The notes: generated from the letters alone by a model not told the origin. Positions 1 through 8,936 are shown, counted from the first letter of the stretch. The stretch: DNA of 64,000 nt from Bacillus sp. USDA818B3_A (GCF_009928415.1 NZ_JAABNN010000005.1:229265-293264); one strand, 5' to 3'. A program made the numbers and translations.

Positions 1-627
1 TTCCTGATGTAAAGATTTAGAAACTGCGTCTAATAAGGAGCAATGGGACGGTATGTTCACATTTAGAAGTTCCGCTGTTCTTGCCCCACTAGTTGAGGCA
101 CGGTCAATGACCTTGTTCAGAGCAGTAATAGAACCTGCAATGACAATTTGATCCGGAGCATTAATATTTGCGGTGTAAATAGGTTCTGTCTCTGTAAAAC
201 AAGAATTTACAAGTTCTTTTACAGTCTGTTCATTCAATCCTGTAATGACACCCATTCCGTATCCGCTGGGAAAGGCCTGTTCCATTAGCTGCCCTCTTAG
301 CTTGATCATTTTTAAAGCATCAGCAAACCCAATGGCCTTACAGGCAACGGCTGCACCATAAGCACCTGCCGAATGGCCTGCCACAATATGGGGGTAGATT
401 CCTTCTGCTTCAAAGACTTTTAAGATTGCAACTGAGGAAACTAGCAAACAGATTTGAACAGATACGGTCGATGTCAAAGTTTTATTGGAATGAAAATTGC
501 AAACGCTTTCTCCGAGTACCTCTGTAGCTTCTTGCAGGACAGCTTCAACTGCTGGATGTTCAGGCAGTTCTTTTAGCATATTCGGCTTTTGAGAACCTTG
601 GCCAGGAAATAAGAATGCGAGCTTCAC
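1..627 (-). CDS. mdcH: Malonyl-CoA acyltransferase, malonate decarboxylase epsilon subunit (partial)
   Basis: The gene runs off the left edge; 209 N-terminal codons are present. It probably transfers malonyl groups onto the acyl-carrier subunit of malonate decarboxylase. The protein begins with the acyltransferase motif LFPGQGSQ (residues 6-13), has the nucleophile elbow GHSAGAYG with Ser86, and has a downstream Arg111 in KLRGQ as in FabD-like malonyl transferases. The start is a GTG at 627 behind an AAGGTGGTGA ribosome site. A FabD of fatty acid synthesis is the alternative; the adjacent GntR regulator and malonate transporter genes favour MdcH. It lies just downstream of the regulator gene in the same direction. 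Confidence 0.8.
   Translation of the reverse strand, partial: MKLAFLFPGQGSQKPNMLKELPEHPAVEAVLQEATEVLGESVCNFHSNKTLTSTVSVQICLLVSSVAILKVFEAEGIYPHIVAGHSAGAYGAAVACKAIGFADALKMIKLRGQLMEQAFPSGYGMGVITGLNEQTVKELVNSCFTETEPIYTANINAPDQIVIAGSITALNKVIDRASTSGARTAELLNVNIPSHCSLLDAVSKSLHQE
497..511. promoter_or_regulatory. Candidate cre (CcpA) site inside mdcH
   Basis: TTGCAAACGCTTTCT fits the cre consensus WTGNAANCGNWNNCW at every position. It lies about 120 bp into mdcH. CcpA bound inside a coding region can act as a roadblock; function here is inferred. A near-identical box lies at 1511-1525 before madL. Confidence 0.5.
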
Positions 628-681
628 CAACTTTCACCACCTTGTTTGAAAAATCAACTAGTCTATTAATCATGTAAAAAC

Positions 682-1341
682 TTATTTATTTTGGGAAGCT
701 AGCTTTTTCTTCATACTTGAAATGACATCCTCGTTATGACGCTTTAAGAGATTCGCTGCTTCCTTGATGTTTTCTTCTCTCAAAAATTCGATTAACATTT
801 GATGCTCTTTTATAGACTTTTCAATATTCCCATCGTTTGCAAACGAGAGGCTTTGAATTCTTAGCAGTGGCCATCCTAGCCTTGAATACATCGTTTTAAT
901 CGTCTCACTTTTACTCATTTCCACGAGTACCATATGGAAAGAGTGATTTAGTTGGGTATATTGATGAACCGAGGTCTCATCATTCATTTCTTTTAAAATA
1001 TCAGCCATCTTCTGTAATTCCACTTGGTCTACTCCATTTCGGCCAATGCGTTCAATCGCCATCATTTCAAGCATGTTACGTATTTCAAGAAGATCATAGA
1101 TCTCATTTTCTGTATAATCTTTGACCACGGCCCCTTTTCTTGGAATTCTTTCCACGAGACCTTCAATGGAAAGTAGATAAATAGCCTCCCTAACAGGAGC
1201 GCGGCTGGTTCCATACTCTTCTGCATAAATATGTTCAATCAGTTTTTCTCCAGGGGCTAGTTCCCCCTTAATAATTTGATCTGTAATATGTTCAGCAATA
1301 TGATTGGATAAGGCATTTTGAGTCAATTTATTCGTTTTCAT
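682..1341 (-). CDS. GntR-family (FCD domain) transcriptional regulator of malonate genes
   Basis: 219 residues. The N-terminal winged helix (about residues 10-75) has the GntR signature around SRAPVREAIYLLSIEGLVER, and the C-terminal all-helical FCD domain (about 85-210) normally binds a small carboxylate. It is the probable repressor of the malonate genes on both sides, with malonate as a plausible inducer (inferred). The ATG at 1341 follows an AAAGGAGA ribosome site. Two copies of the palindrome AGTCGACT, each just downstream of a promoter -10 box, lie in the divergent intergenic region and are the likely operators, so it is probably autoregulated. Confidence 0.85.
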   Translation of the reverse strand: MKTNKLTQNALSNHIAEHITDQIIKGELAPGEKLIEHIYAEEYGTSRAPVREAIYLLSIEGLVERIPRKGAVVKDYTENEIYDLLEIRNMLEMMAIERIGRNGVDQVELQKMADILKEMNDETSVHQYTQLNHSFHMVLVEMSKSETIKTMYSRLGWPLLRIQSLSFANDGNIEKSIKEHQMLIEFLREENIKEAANLLKRHNEDVISSMKKKLASQNK

Positions 1342-1369
1342 GACGAGGTCTCCTTTAATAGATTTTAAA

Positions 1370-1417
1370 ATAGTCGACTGTCGATTTCATTATAGCTCCT
1401 ATGTTATTAGATTTCAA
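1370..1417 (-). promoter_or_regulatory. Promoter and operator of the GntR regulator gene
   Basis: On the minus strand TTGAAA (1412-1417), 17 bp, TATAAT (1389-1394) make a near-consensus sigma-A promoter. Directly downstream lies ATAGTCGACTGT (1370-1381), 11 of 12 bases identical to the operator before madL. The site would cover the start point, consistent with autorepression. Confidence 0.7.
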
Positions 1418-1442
1418 TATATTTAGAAAATTTAAAAAATGG

Positions 1443-1497
1443 TTGACATTTTATTTTCTTACGATTTATTATGGGTTTTAGGAATACAGTCGACTGT
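1443..1497 (+). promoter_or_regulatory. Promoter and operator of madLM
   Basis: TTGACA (1443-1448), 18 bp, TATTAT (1467-1472). The perfect 12-bp palindrome ACAGTCGACTGT (1486-1497) follows the start point. The shared core AGTCGACTGTYGATT appears in both operators of this region. Confidence 0.7.
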
Positions 1498-1510
1498 TGA
1501 TTCTTTTGTT

Positions 1511-1525
1511 TTGCAAACGCTTTCC
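1511..1525. promoter_or_regulatory. Candidate cre (CcpA) site upstream of madL
   Basis: TTGCAAACGCTTTCC matches the cre consensus except for the last base. It lies downstream of the madLM promoter, where CcpA would block elongation. Carbon catabolite repression of malonate uptake is inferred. Confidence 0.55.
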
Positions 1526-1629
1526 TTTATTTCGAATTTCTTCTTAGTACAGACATACGTTTCATTGTTCTGTTCGCTTTCAGTTTTATGCCTTTTGTTC
1601 GAAAGAAAAAATTGAAAAGGAGAAATTGC

Positions 1630-2040
1630 ATGATTATTTTTGGGGTCGCAATATTATCGATCTGCTTTTTATCAGGGGTGTTTTTTGGAGATCTTTTAGG
1701 TCACATCCTTGGAATTGATGCAAATGTCGGCGGTGTTGGCTTTGCTATGCTTATGCTGATTCTACTTGTGGAATATTTAAAAAAGAAAGATAAGCTAAAC
1801 AAACAAACGCAAGAAGGTCTATCTTTTTGGAGTGGAATGTACATTCCAATCGTTATTGCCATGTCAGCACAGCAAAATGTAGTTGCGGCCCTAGATGGAG
1901 GATTCTTGGCTATTATCGCCGGAGTGGCTGTAGTGGTGATTAGCTGGGCGGTCGTTCCTCTTTTAAGTAAGGGCGGCAAGGCAGATATTCTTGAAATCGA
2001 TGTGAATGGAGGCGAGCAGGGTGTTAGAAATATTAGGTAA
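1630..2040 (+). CDS. madL: Malonate transporter subunit MadL
   Basis: 136 residues. This is the small membrane subunit of the two-part MadL/MadM sodium-dependent malonate importer. The protein is hydrophobic, with about four likely transmembrane helices and a short charged loop (EYLKKKDKLNKQ). The chosen ATG at 1630 follows AAAAGGAG at 1615-1622; a frame open from 1588 has no ribosome site, and the shorter form matches the family's usual length of about 135. The stop codon overlaps madM by 20 bases, so the two are translated as a pair. Expression is probably GntR-repressed and CcpA-controlled. Confidence 0.88.
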   Translation: MIIFGVAILSICFLSGVFFGDLLGHILGIDANVGGVGFAMLMLILLVEYLKKKDKLNKQTQEGLSFWSGMYIPIVIAMSAQQNVVAALDGGFLAIIAGVAVVVISWAVVPLLSKGGKADILEIDVNGGEQGVRNIR

Positions 2041-2785
2041 TGTTCTTAAAAATAATGGATTCATTGTTGCTTTTGCCATTGTCGGATTAACTATGTATCT
2101 CTCTTATTTTCTCTCTAATAAATTAACAAAGGGCCGCATCCATGGTTCTGCGATTGCCATTACCCTTGGGCTTGTCCTCGCTTACATCGGGGGAGCCGTT
2201 ACCGGAGGAGAAAAAGGTTTATCAGACATTACTCTCTTTTCTGGCATCGGGCTAATGGGCGGCGGAATGCTCAGGGACTTTGCGATCGTTGCTACCGCCT
2301 TTGGGGCAAACTTTAGCGAAATCAAGAAAGCTGGTGTAAACGGGGTCCTATCCTTATTTATTGGTGTTGTCCTCTCTTTTGTCGTTGGTGTTATTATTGC
2401 ACTTGCCTTTGGATACAGAGATGCCATTAGCTTAACGACTATTGGTGCCGGGACGGCTACATACATTGTAGGACCAGTAACAGGATCTGCCATTGGTGCA
2501 AGTTCCGAAGTAATCACTCTTAGCATCGCCGCAGGACTGGTAAAGTCCATCTTGACCATGATTGGCACACCATTTATTGCAAAATATATTGGATTAAATA
2601 ATCCGCGGACTGCCATGGTATACGGCGGTATGATGGGAACTACGAGTGGAGTAGCAGGAGGATTAGCCGCAACCGATCCAAAACTTGTTCCATATGGGGC
2701 GGTAACCGCTACATTTTATACTGGCCTAGGGTGCCTGCTTGCCCCATCTGTTCTATTCTTAATAACAAAAGCTATTTTTGCATAA
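2021..2785 (+). CDS. madM: Malonate transporter subunit MadM
   Basis: 254 residues, the usual family length. This is the large membrane subunit of the malonate importer, with many glycine-rich helices such as GLMGGGMLRDF and GGMMGTTSGVAGGLAA. The start is taken as GTG 2021 with GGAGG (2008-2012) eight bases upstream; the ATG at 2006 overlaps that ribosome site and is less likely. A strong terminator follows, so madL-madM form a two-gene operon divergent from the regulator and decarboxylase genes. Confidence 0.88.
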   Translation: MLEILGNVLKNNGFIVAFAIVGLTMYLSYFLSNKLTKGRIHGSAIAITLGLVLAYIGGAVTGGEKGLSDITLFSGIGLMGGGMLRDFAIVATAFGANFSEIKKAGVNGVLSLFIGVVLSFVVGVIIALAFGYRDAISLTTIGAGTATYIVGPVTGSAIGASSEVITLSIAAGLVKSILTMIGTPFIAKYIGLNNPRTAMVYGGMMGTTSGVAGGLAATDPKLVPYGAVTATFYTGLGCLLAPSVLFLITKAIFA

Positions 2786-2861
2786 CCTTTATCCTTCATA
2801 AAATTATTTCATACTTTCATAATAAACGAACATAGGACTTCAAATAAAAAGTATCGTTCCC

Positions 2862-2914
2862 AAGCAATCTTAGTATTTCTGTACTTTACAGGACTAAGAT
2901 TGCTTATTTTTTTA
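2862..2914 (+). terminator. Rho-independent terminator of madLM
   Basis: A 13-bp perfect inverted repeat, AAGCAATCTTAGT (2862-2874) with ACTAAGATTGCTT (2893-2905), is followed by a T run. Confidence 0.85.
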
Positions 2915-2944
2915 TATCCTTCTAAAAAATATATAAATCCTCTA

Positions 2945-3880
2945 TCACTTTATAACTACAATTAGAAATGGCAAAATAATAAATGAGACAAGTGTTGTCC
3001 AAAGAATACACTTAGATACAATTGTAGGTGATGCATTAAATTTTTCCGCAAGAATGCCGGCATTTACGGCTACAGGCATACACGCTAAAATAAACAGAAC
3101 CGATTGCAAGATGCCTTTTATTTGCAAGATTGATAGGCAAAGCAAAGCAACTGCAGGGGAAATCAACAAACGAACAGTCATCCCTGTCCAAAAGGCGGGT
3201 TGAGATTTCCAATCGAACTTCGCGACTTTGACACTTGCAATTTGCGCCCCTAAAATCGCCATGACAACTGGAGAGTAAGCATCAGCAATCATGGACACCC
3301 CTTTCGCCACTCCGCCAGGTAAGGGAAGATCTAAGCTTCGAAGGACAAGTGCTAGAATCGCGGCATAAATAGCTGGAAGGGTAAACACCGATCGCACCGC
3401 GTTTTTTATCGAAAAATGCGAGCGTGCCGCAAAATAAACGCCAATGGTATTGACGATGACCATTTGAATGACAACATAAACAGATGCTTTTTCGAGCCCT
3501 AATTTTCCGAACGCAAGTAAAACTAGCGGAAGCCCATAGTTGACACTGTTTGTAAAGGAGGACACTAATACGAGAGCTGCCTTATCGTTAGCCGGAAAAT
3601 GAAGCGGCTTACTTACGCTTGTTGCAATCACCCAGAGCATGACAAGGTTAAGCAAGGAAAAAGCAAGCGTTTGAAAGATATCATGATGTGAAACACGGGC
3701 AGTCATTAAGGTATCTAATATCATAGCCGGGCTTAAATAATATAATGTAAGGGTTAACAATGGCTTGGTGTCAATCCGTGCAAATCGGCCAAGGAGAAAC
3801 CCGGCAATAACCGGTATCGACAGCGGAACCATCACTTGAAAAAGGGTTGAAATCACAGTCTGAATCAAATCAATAAACAT
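2945..3880 (-). CDS. AEC-family transporter (auxin efflux carrier type)
   Basis: 311 residues with about ten hydrophobic segments in the 5+5 arrangement of the AEC/BASS-like fold, and the family's NPG-like break residues between them. Members include the malonate carrier MdcF and the malate carrier MleP, so an organic-acid substrate is likely. It lies at the end of the malonate region, converging on madM, and could be a second malonate carrier. The operator and cre sequences of the malonate promoters are not seen in front of it, so a functional link is only positional. Its ribosome site (GAGAGG directly before the ATG at 3880) is poorly spaced. Confidence 0.75.
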   Translation of the reverse strand: MFIDLIQTVISTLFQVMVPLSIPVIAGFLLGRFARIDTKPLLTLTLYYLSPAMILDTLMTARVSHHDIFQTLAFSLLNLVMLWVIATSVSKPLHFPANDKAALVLVSSFTNSVNYGLPLVLLAFGKLGLEKASVYVVIQMVIVNTIGVYFAARSHFSIKNAVRSVFTLPAIYAAILALVLRSLDLPLPGGVAKGVSMIADAYSPVVMAILGAQIASVKVAKFDWKSQPAFWTGMTVRLLISPAVALLCLSILQIKGILQSVLFILACMPVAVNAGILAEKFNASPTIVSKCILWTTLVSFIILPFLIVVIK

Positions 3881-4018
3881 CCTCTCTACTCTATTATTCT
3901 CATGCTATCATTTGCTTAATGAGAATGTCTATTTTAAAATTTTCTGTGATTGATTGACTCCAATATCCAAGTGACAACTCCCTGTTCACTGCCTGATAGA
4001 TATAATTGTCTGCCGCCT

Positions 4019-4909
4019 CTAATTTGGGATTAACACTTGAAGATGATGTTTAAGAACGTTAATATGACTAGGTGTCTTGGTATACACTTCACCATCCATA
4101 TCTGCATCCTGTTTTTCTTGTGTATGAATGGTGATTGATTTTCCTGAATAATGGTCCATTTCCTGGATTATTTCATTATTAAGTATCGTAATATCTGTCG
4201 TAAAAAGTTCTTTCAACAACGTCATGTTTGTATGTTTGATGATAAAAACATCTGCTAGTCCATCATTATAACTGATTGCTTGAAATGGCAGCTTCCTTGT
4301 TCCTATGTAATTCCCATTGATAGCAATAATTAATAGCGCCTCTCCTTCCTTTCTCTCCCCATCTATATCTAGTACATAATGAAATGGATCCATATCTTTC
4401 ATTGTACGAATGGCGCTTAACATATAACTAATCTTTCCGAGATGATGTTTTTCCGTTTGTCTAATGTTATTGGAGGTTTCGGCAATCAACCCTGTGCCCC
4501 AAAAGTTTAGACAGTAATGGTCATCTACTTTGAGTATATCCACTGGCATACTTTTACCATGAATGATTTGTTCTGCAGCAGTTGCGATATCCTGGTCAAC
4601 CATTAAGGACCTTGAAAAATCATTGCAGGTACCAGCAGGCAGGATCCCAATCATCGGGCGATGATCCAGGTTGGACAATCCGTTGATACATTCATGGACC
4701 GTACCATCTCCACCCAGGATAATGACCAAATCAATTTCCGATCCATATTGCTCACAAATCTCTTTTGCATGGTTGATTCTTTGGGTTGGCATAATCATTA
4801 AATTTGATATATGAGAGGACAGAATGGGGACTGAAAGCCCAAGTGCCTGTTTCATGTCTTTTTTTCCGGCATTACCGTTATAAATTAATAGTGCTCGTTC
4901 GAAACGCAT
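4019..4909 (-). CDS. YegS/BmrU-type lipid (diacylglycerol) kinase
   Basis: 296 residues. It has the DAGK catalytic domain with the nucleotide-binding motif GGDGTVHE (about residues 65-72) and the downstream motif LPAGTCNDF, both standard for diacylglycerol/sphingosine-type kinases. It probably phosphorylates a membrane lipid such as diacylglycerol on the cytoplasmic face. The ATG at 4909 is preferred because AAGGA lies ten bases upstream; a GTG three codons earlier (4918) overlaps that site. It stands alone between convergent and divergent neighbours. Confidence 0.85.
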   Translation of the reverse strand: MRFERALLIYNGNAGKKDMKQALGLSVPILSSHISNLMIMPTQRINHAKEICEQYGSEIDLVIILGGDGTVHECINGLSNLDHRPMIGILPAGTCNDFSRSLMVDQDIATAAEQIIHGKSMPVDILKVDDHYCLNFWGTGLIAETSNNIRQTEKHHLGKISYMLSAIRTMKDMDPFHYVLDIDGERKEGEALLIIAINGNYIGTRKLPFQAISYNDGLADVFIIKHTNMTLLKELFTTDITILNNEIIQEMDHYSGKSITIHTQEKQDADMDGEVYTKTPSHINVLKHHLQVLIPN

Positions 4910-5076
4910 ACCAATCACTTCCTTATTACAATCTTTTAAGTTATATACCCTTTCATTTTGGATCCTTCACTTCCAATTTCTACTAATCAAAAATTCTAGT
5001 AACAACCTTATGTTTCTAATTTTGATGAAGGGGTAAATGTACGGTATTAGGAAAATTTATACTTGGAGGTAAACCT

Positions 5077-5346
5077 ATGACAAATAAAAGAGATAACCAA
5101 ACGGACCGTGATCAATATTTCAAGGAGCGCGCTGGGACCGATGAGGCAAGATTTCATGTCGTTCCACATGACGAGGATCGCTGGGCAGTGAAGGTTGAGG
5201 GTGAAGAGGAACCAGCCTATACAGCTGATTCAAAGAATGAGGCCGTAAAAGAAGCAAAACGTATGGCAGAAGAAGCCAAAACAATGGCCTATATTCATGA
5301 TGATGATGGAAAAATTGAACGGCAGCATAATTACATGGAATCTTAA
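5077..5346 (+). CDS. DUF2188 family protein
   Basis: 89 residues, very polar and acidic. The middle (about residues 25-75) has the DUF2188 pattern: HVVPH, a WAVKVEGE segment, an A-K-EA-KEA helix (DSKNEAVKEAKRMAEEAK) and a closing IHDDDGKIERQHNY. The role of the family is unknown; members are small cytoplasmic proteins, often in spore-formers. The ribosome site GGAGG precedes the ATG and a terminator follows, so it is a single-gene unit. Confidence 0.8.
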   Translation: MTNKRDNQTDRDQYFKERAGTDEARFHVVPHDEDRWAVKVEGEEEPAYTADSKNEAVKEAKRMAEEAKTMAYIHDDDGKIERQHNYMES

Positions 5347-5388
5347 TTGTAAAGAGAAGTGAACATGATAAGATTAGGTAATATTTGA

Positions 5389-5419
5389 AATAGCAAGGTT
5401 TTTACCCTTGCTATTTTTT
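5389..5419 (+). terminator. Terminator of the DUF2188 gene
   Basis: AATAGCAAGG (5389-5398) pairs with CCTTGCTATT (5406-5415) and runs into TTTTTT. Confidence 0.85.
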
Positions 5420-5544
5420 CTTATATGACCAATGCCTCTGATTGCGAATGATGAAGTTTGCAAACCATTTCTGCCTTCTCCGTATCAATTTTGTGAAGGG
5501 ATGAAAATTCATAGGCGGAGAATTTCCTGCTAATGTATATAGGG

Positions 5545-5700
5545 GAGGCTTAAGAAGCGGATATAAGCGGAAATATTCCGATTAACTGCTCTAAATAAGG
5601 CTAAATCAAGAGATTTGGAGCATATTAACGGAAAAACTCCCCTTATTATTAAGGAAATATGGGTATTTCCCAATTTAGCCGGAAATTTACCGTTTATTTT
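5545..5700. repeat. Multi-hairpin intergenic repeat, copy A
   Basis: A gene-free stretch made of short imperfect inverted repeats built on GGAAA/TTTCC: AAGCGGAAATATTCCGATTA (5564-5583), ATTAACGGAAAAACTCC (5624-5640), GGAAATATGGGTATTTCC (5653-5670) and CCGGAAATTTACCG (5679-5692). Read on the opposite strand it has the same order and similar spacing of hairpins as the repeat at 26974-27165, so both belong to one dispersed family. No reading frame is apparent. Confidence 0.65.
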
Positions 5701-5730
5701 TCACATGCAGTGAATTCAACAAATATTTTA

Positions 5731-5774
5731 AAAAAAGCCCTGAATAAGCCGACTTTACCGACATAATGCAGGGC
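5731..5774 (-). terminator. Terminator of pdxST
   Basis: On the minus strand GCCCTG (5769-5774) pairs with CAGGGC (5737-5742) and is followed by a T run (5731-5736). Confidence 0.75.
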
Positions 5775-5787
5775 GTGAAAGATATCT

Positions 5788-6363
5788 TTAATTGTATTCT
5801 CGTACCATTTCAATAAAATATTTCATGATTCGAGTGTCTTCTGTTAGTTCTGGATGAAAAGAGCAACCTAAAAATTGACCTTCGCGAGCTAGAACAATGC
5901 GATCCTCATGCTTGGCGAGAATTTCAACATTTTCACCTGCCGCCACGATATGCGGGGCCCGAATAAACACAGCGGGAATGTCGTCCCCTATTCCTCGAGT
6001 GGACAATTCTACTTCAAAACTATCCACTTGGCGTCCAAAGGAATTCCGTTCAACCACGACATCCATTAATCCCAAATGCGGCGTGTCAGAGCCGGCGATT
6101 TCTTTTGCCAATAAAATCAGACCTGCACATGTTCCAAACATCGGAATTCCATTAAGGGCTAAATCACGAATGGGCTCAAGCAGTTCATAACGGTCTAGCA
6201 GTTTACGCATGGTTGTACTCTCCCCGCCAGGTAATACTAGTCCATTAAGTTCATTTAGGTTTTCAACTGATTTAACCGGAATGGCCTCACAGCCAAGCTC
6301 TTCAATTTGTCTTATATGCTCTCTGGCTGCACCTTGTAAGGCAAGTATCCCAATTTTCAGCAT
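5788..6363 (-). CDS. pdxT: Pyridoxal 5'-phosphate synthase glutaminase subunit
   Basis: 191 residues. It hydrolyses glutamine and passes ammonia to PdxS in the deoxyxylulose-5-phosphate-independent route to PLP. It is a class I glutamine amidotransferase with PGGEST (45-50), nucleophile Cys79 in GTCAG, and the His170/Glu172 pair in SFHPEL. The ATG at 6363 lies one base after the pdxS stop; an upstream extension of the frame lies within pdxS and is ignored. It is the second gene of the pdxST operon and probably shares control by the divergent PdxR. Confidence 0.96.
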   Translation of the reverse strand: MLKIGILALQGAAREHIRQIEELGCEAIPVKSVENLNELNGLVLPGGESTTMRKLLDRYELLEPIRDLALNGIPMFGTCAGLILLAKEIAGSDTPHLGLMDVVVERNSFGRQVDSFEVELSTRGIGDDIPAVFIRAPHIVAAGENVEILAKHEDRIVLAREGQFLGCSFHPELTEDTRIMKYFIEMVREYN

Positions 6364-6364
6364 A

Positions 6365-7249
6365 TTACCAACCACGTTCCTGCATACGTTCACTTGCATT
6401 TAGCGTTGCAATATCAATACCTTTCATCGGTGTACCCAGCTCTTTTGAAATTTCAGCAATTAGTTTATAGTCTTGATAATGCGTTGTTGCCTCTACAATG
6501 GCACGTGCGAATTTTTCTGGGTTATCAGACTTGAAAATACCTGATCCTACAAATACACCATCTGCTCCAAGTTCCATCATTAAAGCGGCATCTGCAGGTG
6601 TTGCCACCCCACCAGCAGCAAAATTTACAACTGGTAAGCGCCCTAATTTTTTGATTTCTAATAATAATTCAAATGGTGCACCTAAAATTTTCGCTTCTGT
6701 CATTAATTCATCTGCGCTCATACCAACAACACGTCTTACCTGTGAATTAACTTTACGAATATGACGAACAGCTTCGACAATATTTCCAGTTCCCGGTTCA
6801 CCTTTCGTACGTAACATGGAAGCTCCTTCTCCAATACGACGAGCAGCTTCCCCTAAATCGCGGCATCCACATACAAAAGGTACGGTGTAGTCGCTTTTTA
6901 ATAAATGGAATTCCTCATCAGCAGGTGTTAATACTTCACTTTCATCTATGTAATCAACGCCCATTGATTCTAAAACACGTGCTTCGACAATATGGCCAAT
7001 ACGTGCTTTTGCCATTACTGGAATGGTTACTGCGTTCAACACTTCCTCTACAATCCGAGGATCTGCCATACGAGCTACACCACCAGCTTTTCGAATATCG
7101 GATGGTACCCGCTCTAAAGCCATAACAGCAACTGCACCTGCAGCCTCTGCTATTTTTGCCTGCTCGGCATTAATGACGTCCATAATCACGCCGCCTTTTT
7201 GCATTTCCGCCATACCGCGTTTTACTCTATCTGTTCCTACCTGTTTCAT
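6365..7249 (-). CDS. pdxS: Pyridoxal 5'-phosphate synthase lyase subunit
   Basis: 294 residues, exactly the length known from Bacillus. It condenses ribose 5-phosphate, glyceraldehyde 3-phosphate and ammonia to PLP as a dodecamer with PdxT. The (beta/alpha)8-barrel residues are in place: Asp24 in VIMDV, the substrate-binding Lys81 in VMAKARIGH, and the phosphate loop FAAGGVATP. The ATG at 7249 follows GGAGGG; the frame upstream of it is non-coding leader. Confidence 0.97.
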   Translation of the reverse strand: MKQVGTDRVKRGMAEMQKGGVIMDVINAEQAKIAEAAGAVAVMALERVPSDIRKAGGVARMADPRIVEEVLNAVTIPVMAKARIGHIVEARVLESMGVDYIDESEVLTPADEEFHLLKSDYTVPFVCGCRDLGEAARRIGEGASMLRTKGEPGTGNIVEAVRHIRKVNSQVRRVVGMSADELMTEAKILGAPFELLLEIKKLGRLPVVNFAAGGVATPADAALMMELGADGVFVGSGIFKSDNPEKFARAIVEATTHYQDYKLIAEISKELGTPMKGIDIATLNASERMQERGW

Positions 7250-7354
7250 CAATAAACCCTCCATTTCTTTAATGATTACTAGTATAATAGAAATTGACTT
7301 TGTGAAAAGGTTCAATTTTTAAAAAAATTATGTGGTCAGATGGAGGGATTGCAG

Positions 7355-8758
7355 ATGGACATGCTGATGTTTACATTGGATAAAAATACAAAAAAACCCT
7401 TGTATGAACAGCTTTATTTCGGAATCAAAGACGCCATTATCCATAAACAAATTGAAGTTGGAACTAAATTGCCTTCCAAAAAAAAATTAGCCGACTTTTT
7501 AAATATCAGCCAAACCACCATTGAAATTGCCTATGCACAGCTGATGGCGGAAGGCTATGTTGGTTCGAAACCACGGATAGGATTCTTTGTAGAAGAGTTT
7601 GATGAATTACCTTATATTGAAAAAGAGCCGTTAACCATGCCTATTGATATAGCAAAGGATAAAACCTATCAATTTGACTTTCACCCAGGAAAAATTGATA
7701 CCGATTCATTCCCGTTTTCAATCTGGCGAAAATATGCGAAAAACTTATATGATCAAGGTTCAAAAGAGTTGTTGCAAATTGGGGACCCGCAAGGAGAATT
7801 CGCATTAAGAGCAGAAATTTCGAATTATCTTTATCAATCTAGAGGGATTTGCTGCAAGCCTGAACAGATTGTCATCGGCTCAGGAACGGAACAACTGCTG
7901 CCTATGATCCTGCGATTATTGGGAGAGGATTCAAAATTTGCCCTTGAAAATCCCGGCTATTCGGCCATCCCAAGAATCCAATTGCAAAATAGAGCCGTGC
8001 CCATTCCGATTGATGATGATGGTTTAGTAGTGGATAAGCTTGAAAGGACCAATGCCAATATTGTTTACATTACACCTTCCCACCAATTCCCTACAGGTGC
8101 GGTTCTATCAGCAACAAGAAGGACCCAGCTATTAAACTGGGCGGCAAAAGATGAAAATCGCTATATTATTGAAGACGATTACGATAGTGAGTTCCGCTAT
8201 AAAGGAAAACCCATTCCCGCTTTACAAGGTATGGACCAAAATCATAAAGTTATTTATCTCAGCACGTTTACCAAATCGCTAATGCCTTCACTGCGTGTTG
8301 CTTATTTTGTATTGCCGCTGCCATTGCTGTCAAAGTACAAACAGACTTTAAGTTTTTACTCCGCCACCGTACCAAGATTTGATCAACATCTTCTAGCTAA
8401 CTTTATGAGAGATGGCTATTTTTCCAAACACTTAAACCGGATGCGGAAAATTTATCGAAAAAAACATGAAAAATTAACCGAGGTATTTGAAACGTATTAT
8501 CCGCATGTCTCCATCACCGGTGACAAAGCCGGAATGCACATTTTAATTTCAGTCCCACTGAATAAAAGTGAAAATGAGTTAAAAGAGATGGCGGAAAGAA
8601 ACAAGATTGCCATTTATCCGGTAAGCGATTATCTATTAAGCCCCATTGAATGGAAATCTCCAACATTTCTATTGGGCTTTGGCGGGATTCCATTGCAACA
8701 AATGGAAGATGGGATCCACAAATTAATGAAATGCTGGGGAATTTCAAAATCAGTATGA
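7355..8758 (+). CDS. pdxR: MocR/PdxR-type regulator (GntR helix-turn-helix plus aminotransferase fold)
   Basis: 467 residues. The N-terminal GntR winged helix (about 10-75, with LADFLNISQTTIEIAYAQLM) is joined to a fold-type I aminotransferase domain (about 110-465). The PLP lysine is Lys307 in STFTKSL and the cofactor-ring aspartate lies in IIEDDYDSEFR (Asp275). It is divergent from pdxST with about 105 bp between, the arrangement in which PdxR senses PLP and activates pdxST in other Gram-positives. The ATG at 7355 has GGAGGG seven bases upstream; the ATG at 7340 precedes that site. The target pdxST is inferred from position. Confidence 0.88.
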   Translation: MDMLMFTLDKNTKKPLYEQLYFGIKDAIIHKQIEVGTKLPSKKKLADFLNISQTTIEIAYAQLMAEGYVGSKPRIGFFVEEFDELPYIEKEPLTMPIDIAKDKTYQFDFHPGKIDTDSFPFSIWRKYAKNLYDQGSKELLQIGDPQGEFALRAEISNYLYQSRGICCKPEQIVIGSGTEQLLPMILRLLGEDSKFALENPGYSAIPRIQLQNRAVPIPIDDDGLVVDKLERTNANIVYITPSHQFPTGAVLSATRRTQLLNWAAKDENRYIIEDDYDSEFRYKGKPIPALQGMDQNHKVIYLSTFTKSLMPSLRVAYFVLPLPLLSKYKQTLSFYSATVPRFDQHLLANFMRDGYFSKHLNRMRKIYRKKHEKLTEVFETYYPHVSITGDKAGMHILISVPLNKSENELKEMAERNKIAIYPVSDYLLSPIEWKSPTFLLGFGGIPLQQMEDGIHKLMKCWGISKSV

Positions 8759-8840
8759 TCTGTTATCTAATATTCACCAAAAAAGGTCACTATCACTTAA
8801 GGAATCTTCTTTTACCATTTCTAATTTATTCGTTACTTCA

Positions 8841-8896
8841 AAAAAAGGAGAAGCAGCCTCGACTTTAAAGTAAGTCATGGATGTTTCTCCTTTTTT
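8841..8896. terminator. Bidirectional terminator between pdxR and the sucrose hydrolase gene
   Basis: AAAAAAGGAGAAGCA pairs with TGTTTCTCCTTTTTT, one mismatch, with T runs on both strands. It serves two convergent genes. Confidence 0.8.
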
Positions 8897-8936
8897 AAAA
8901 ACTAGTTAAATACTAACAATTAGCCTGTTATAAATA

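Noticed and set aside
2182..2616. Long antisense frame opposite madM
   Set aside because: It is a shadow of the membrane-protein gene on the other strand, with no ribosome site and a proline/threonine-rich, unfamiliar product.
5545..5700. CRISPR array or riboswitch
   Set aside because: The units are unequal, self-complementary and not separated by unique spacers; no known riboswitch core is seen and a second copy lies elsewhere.
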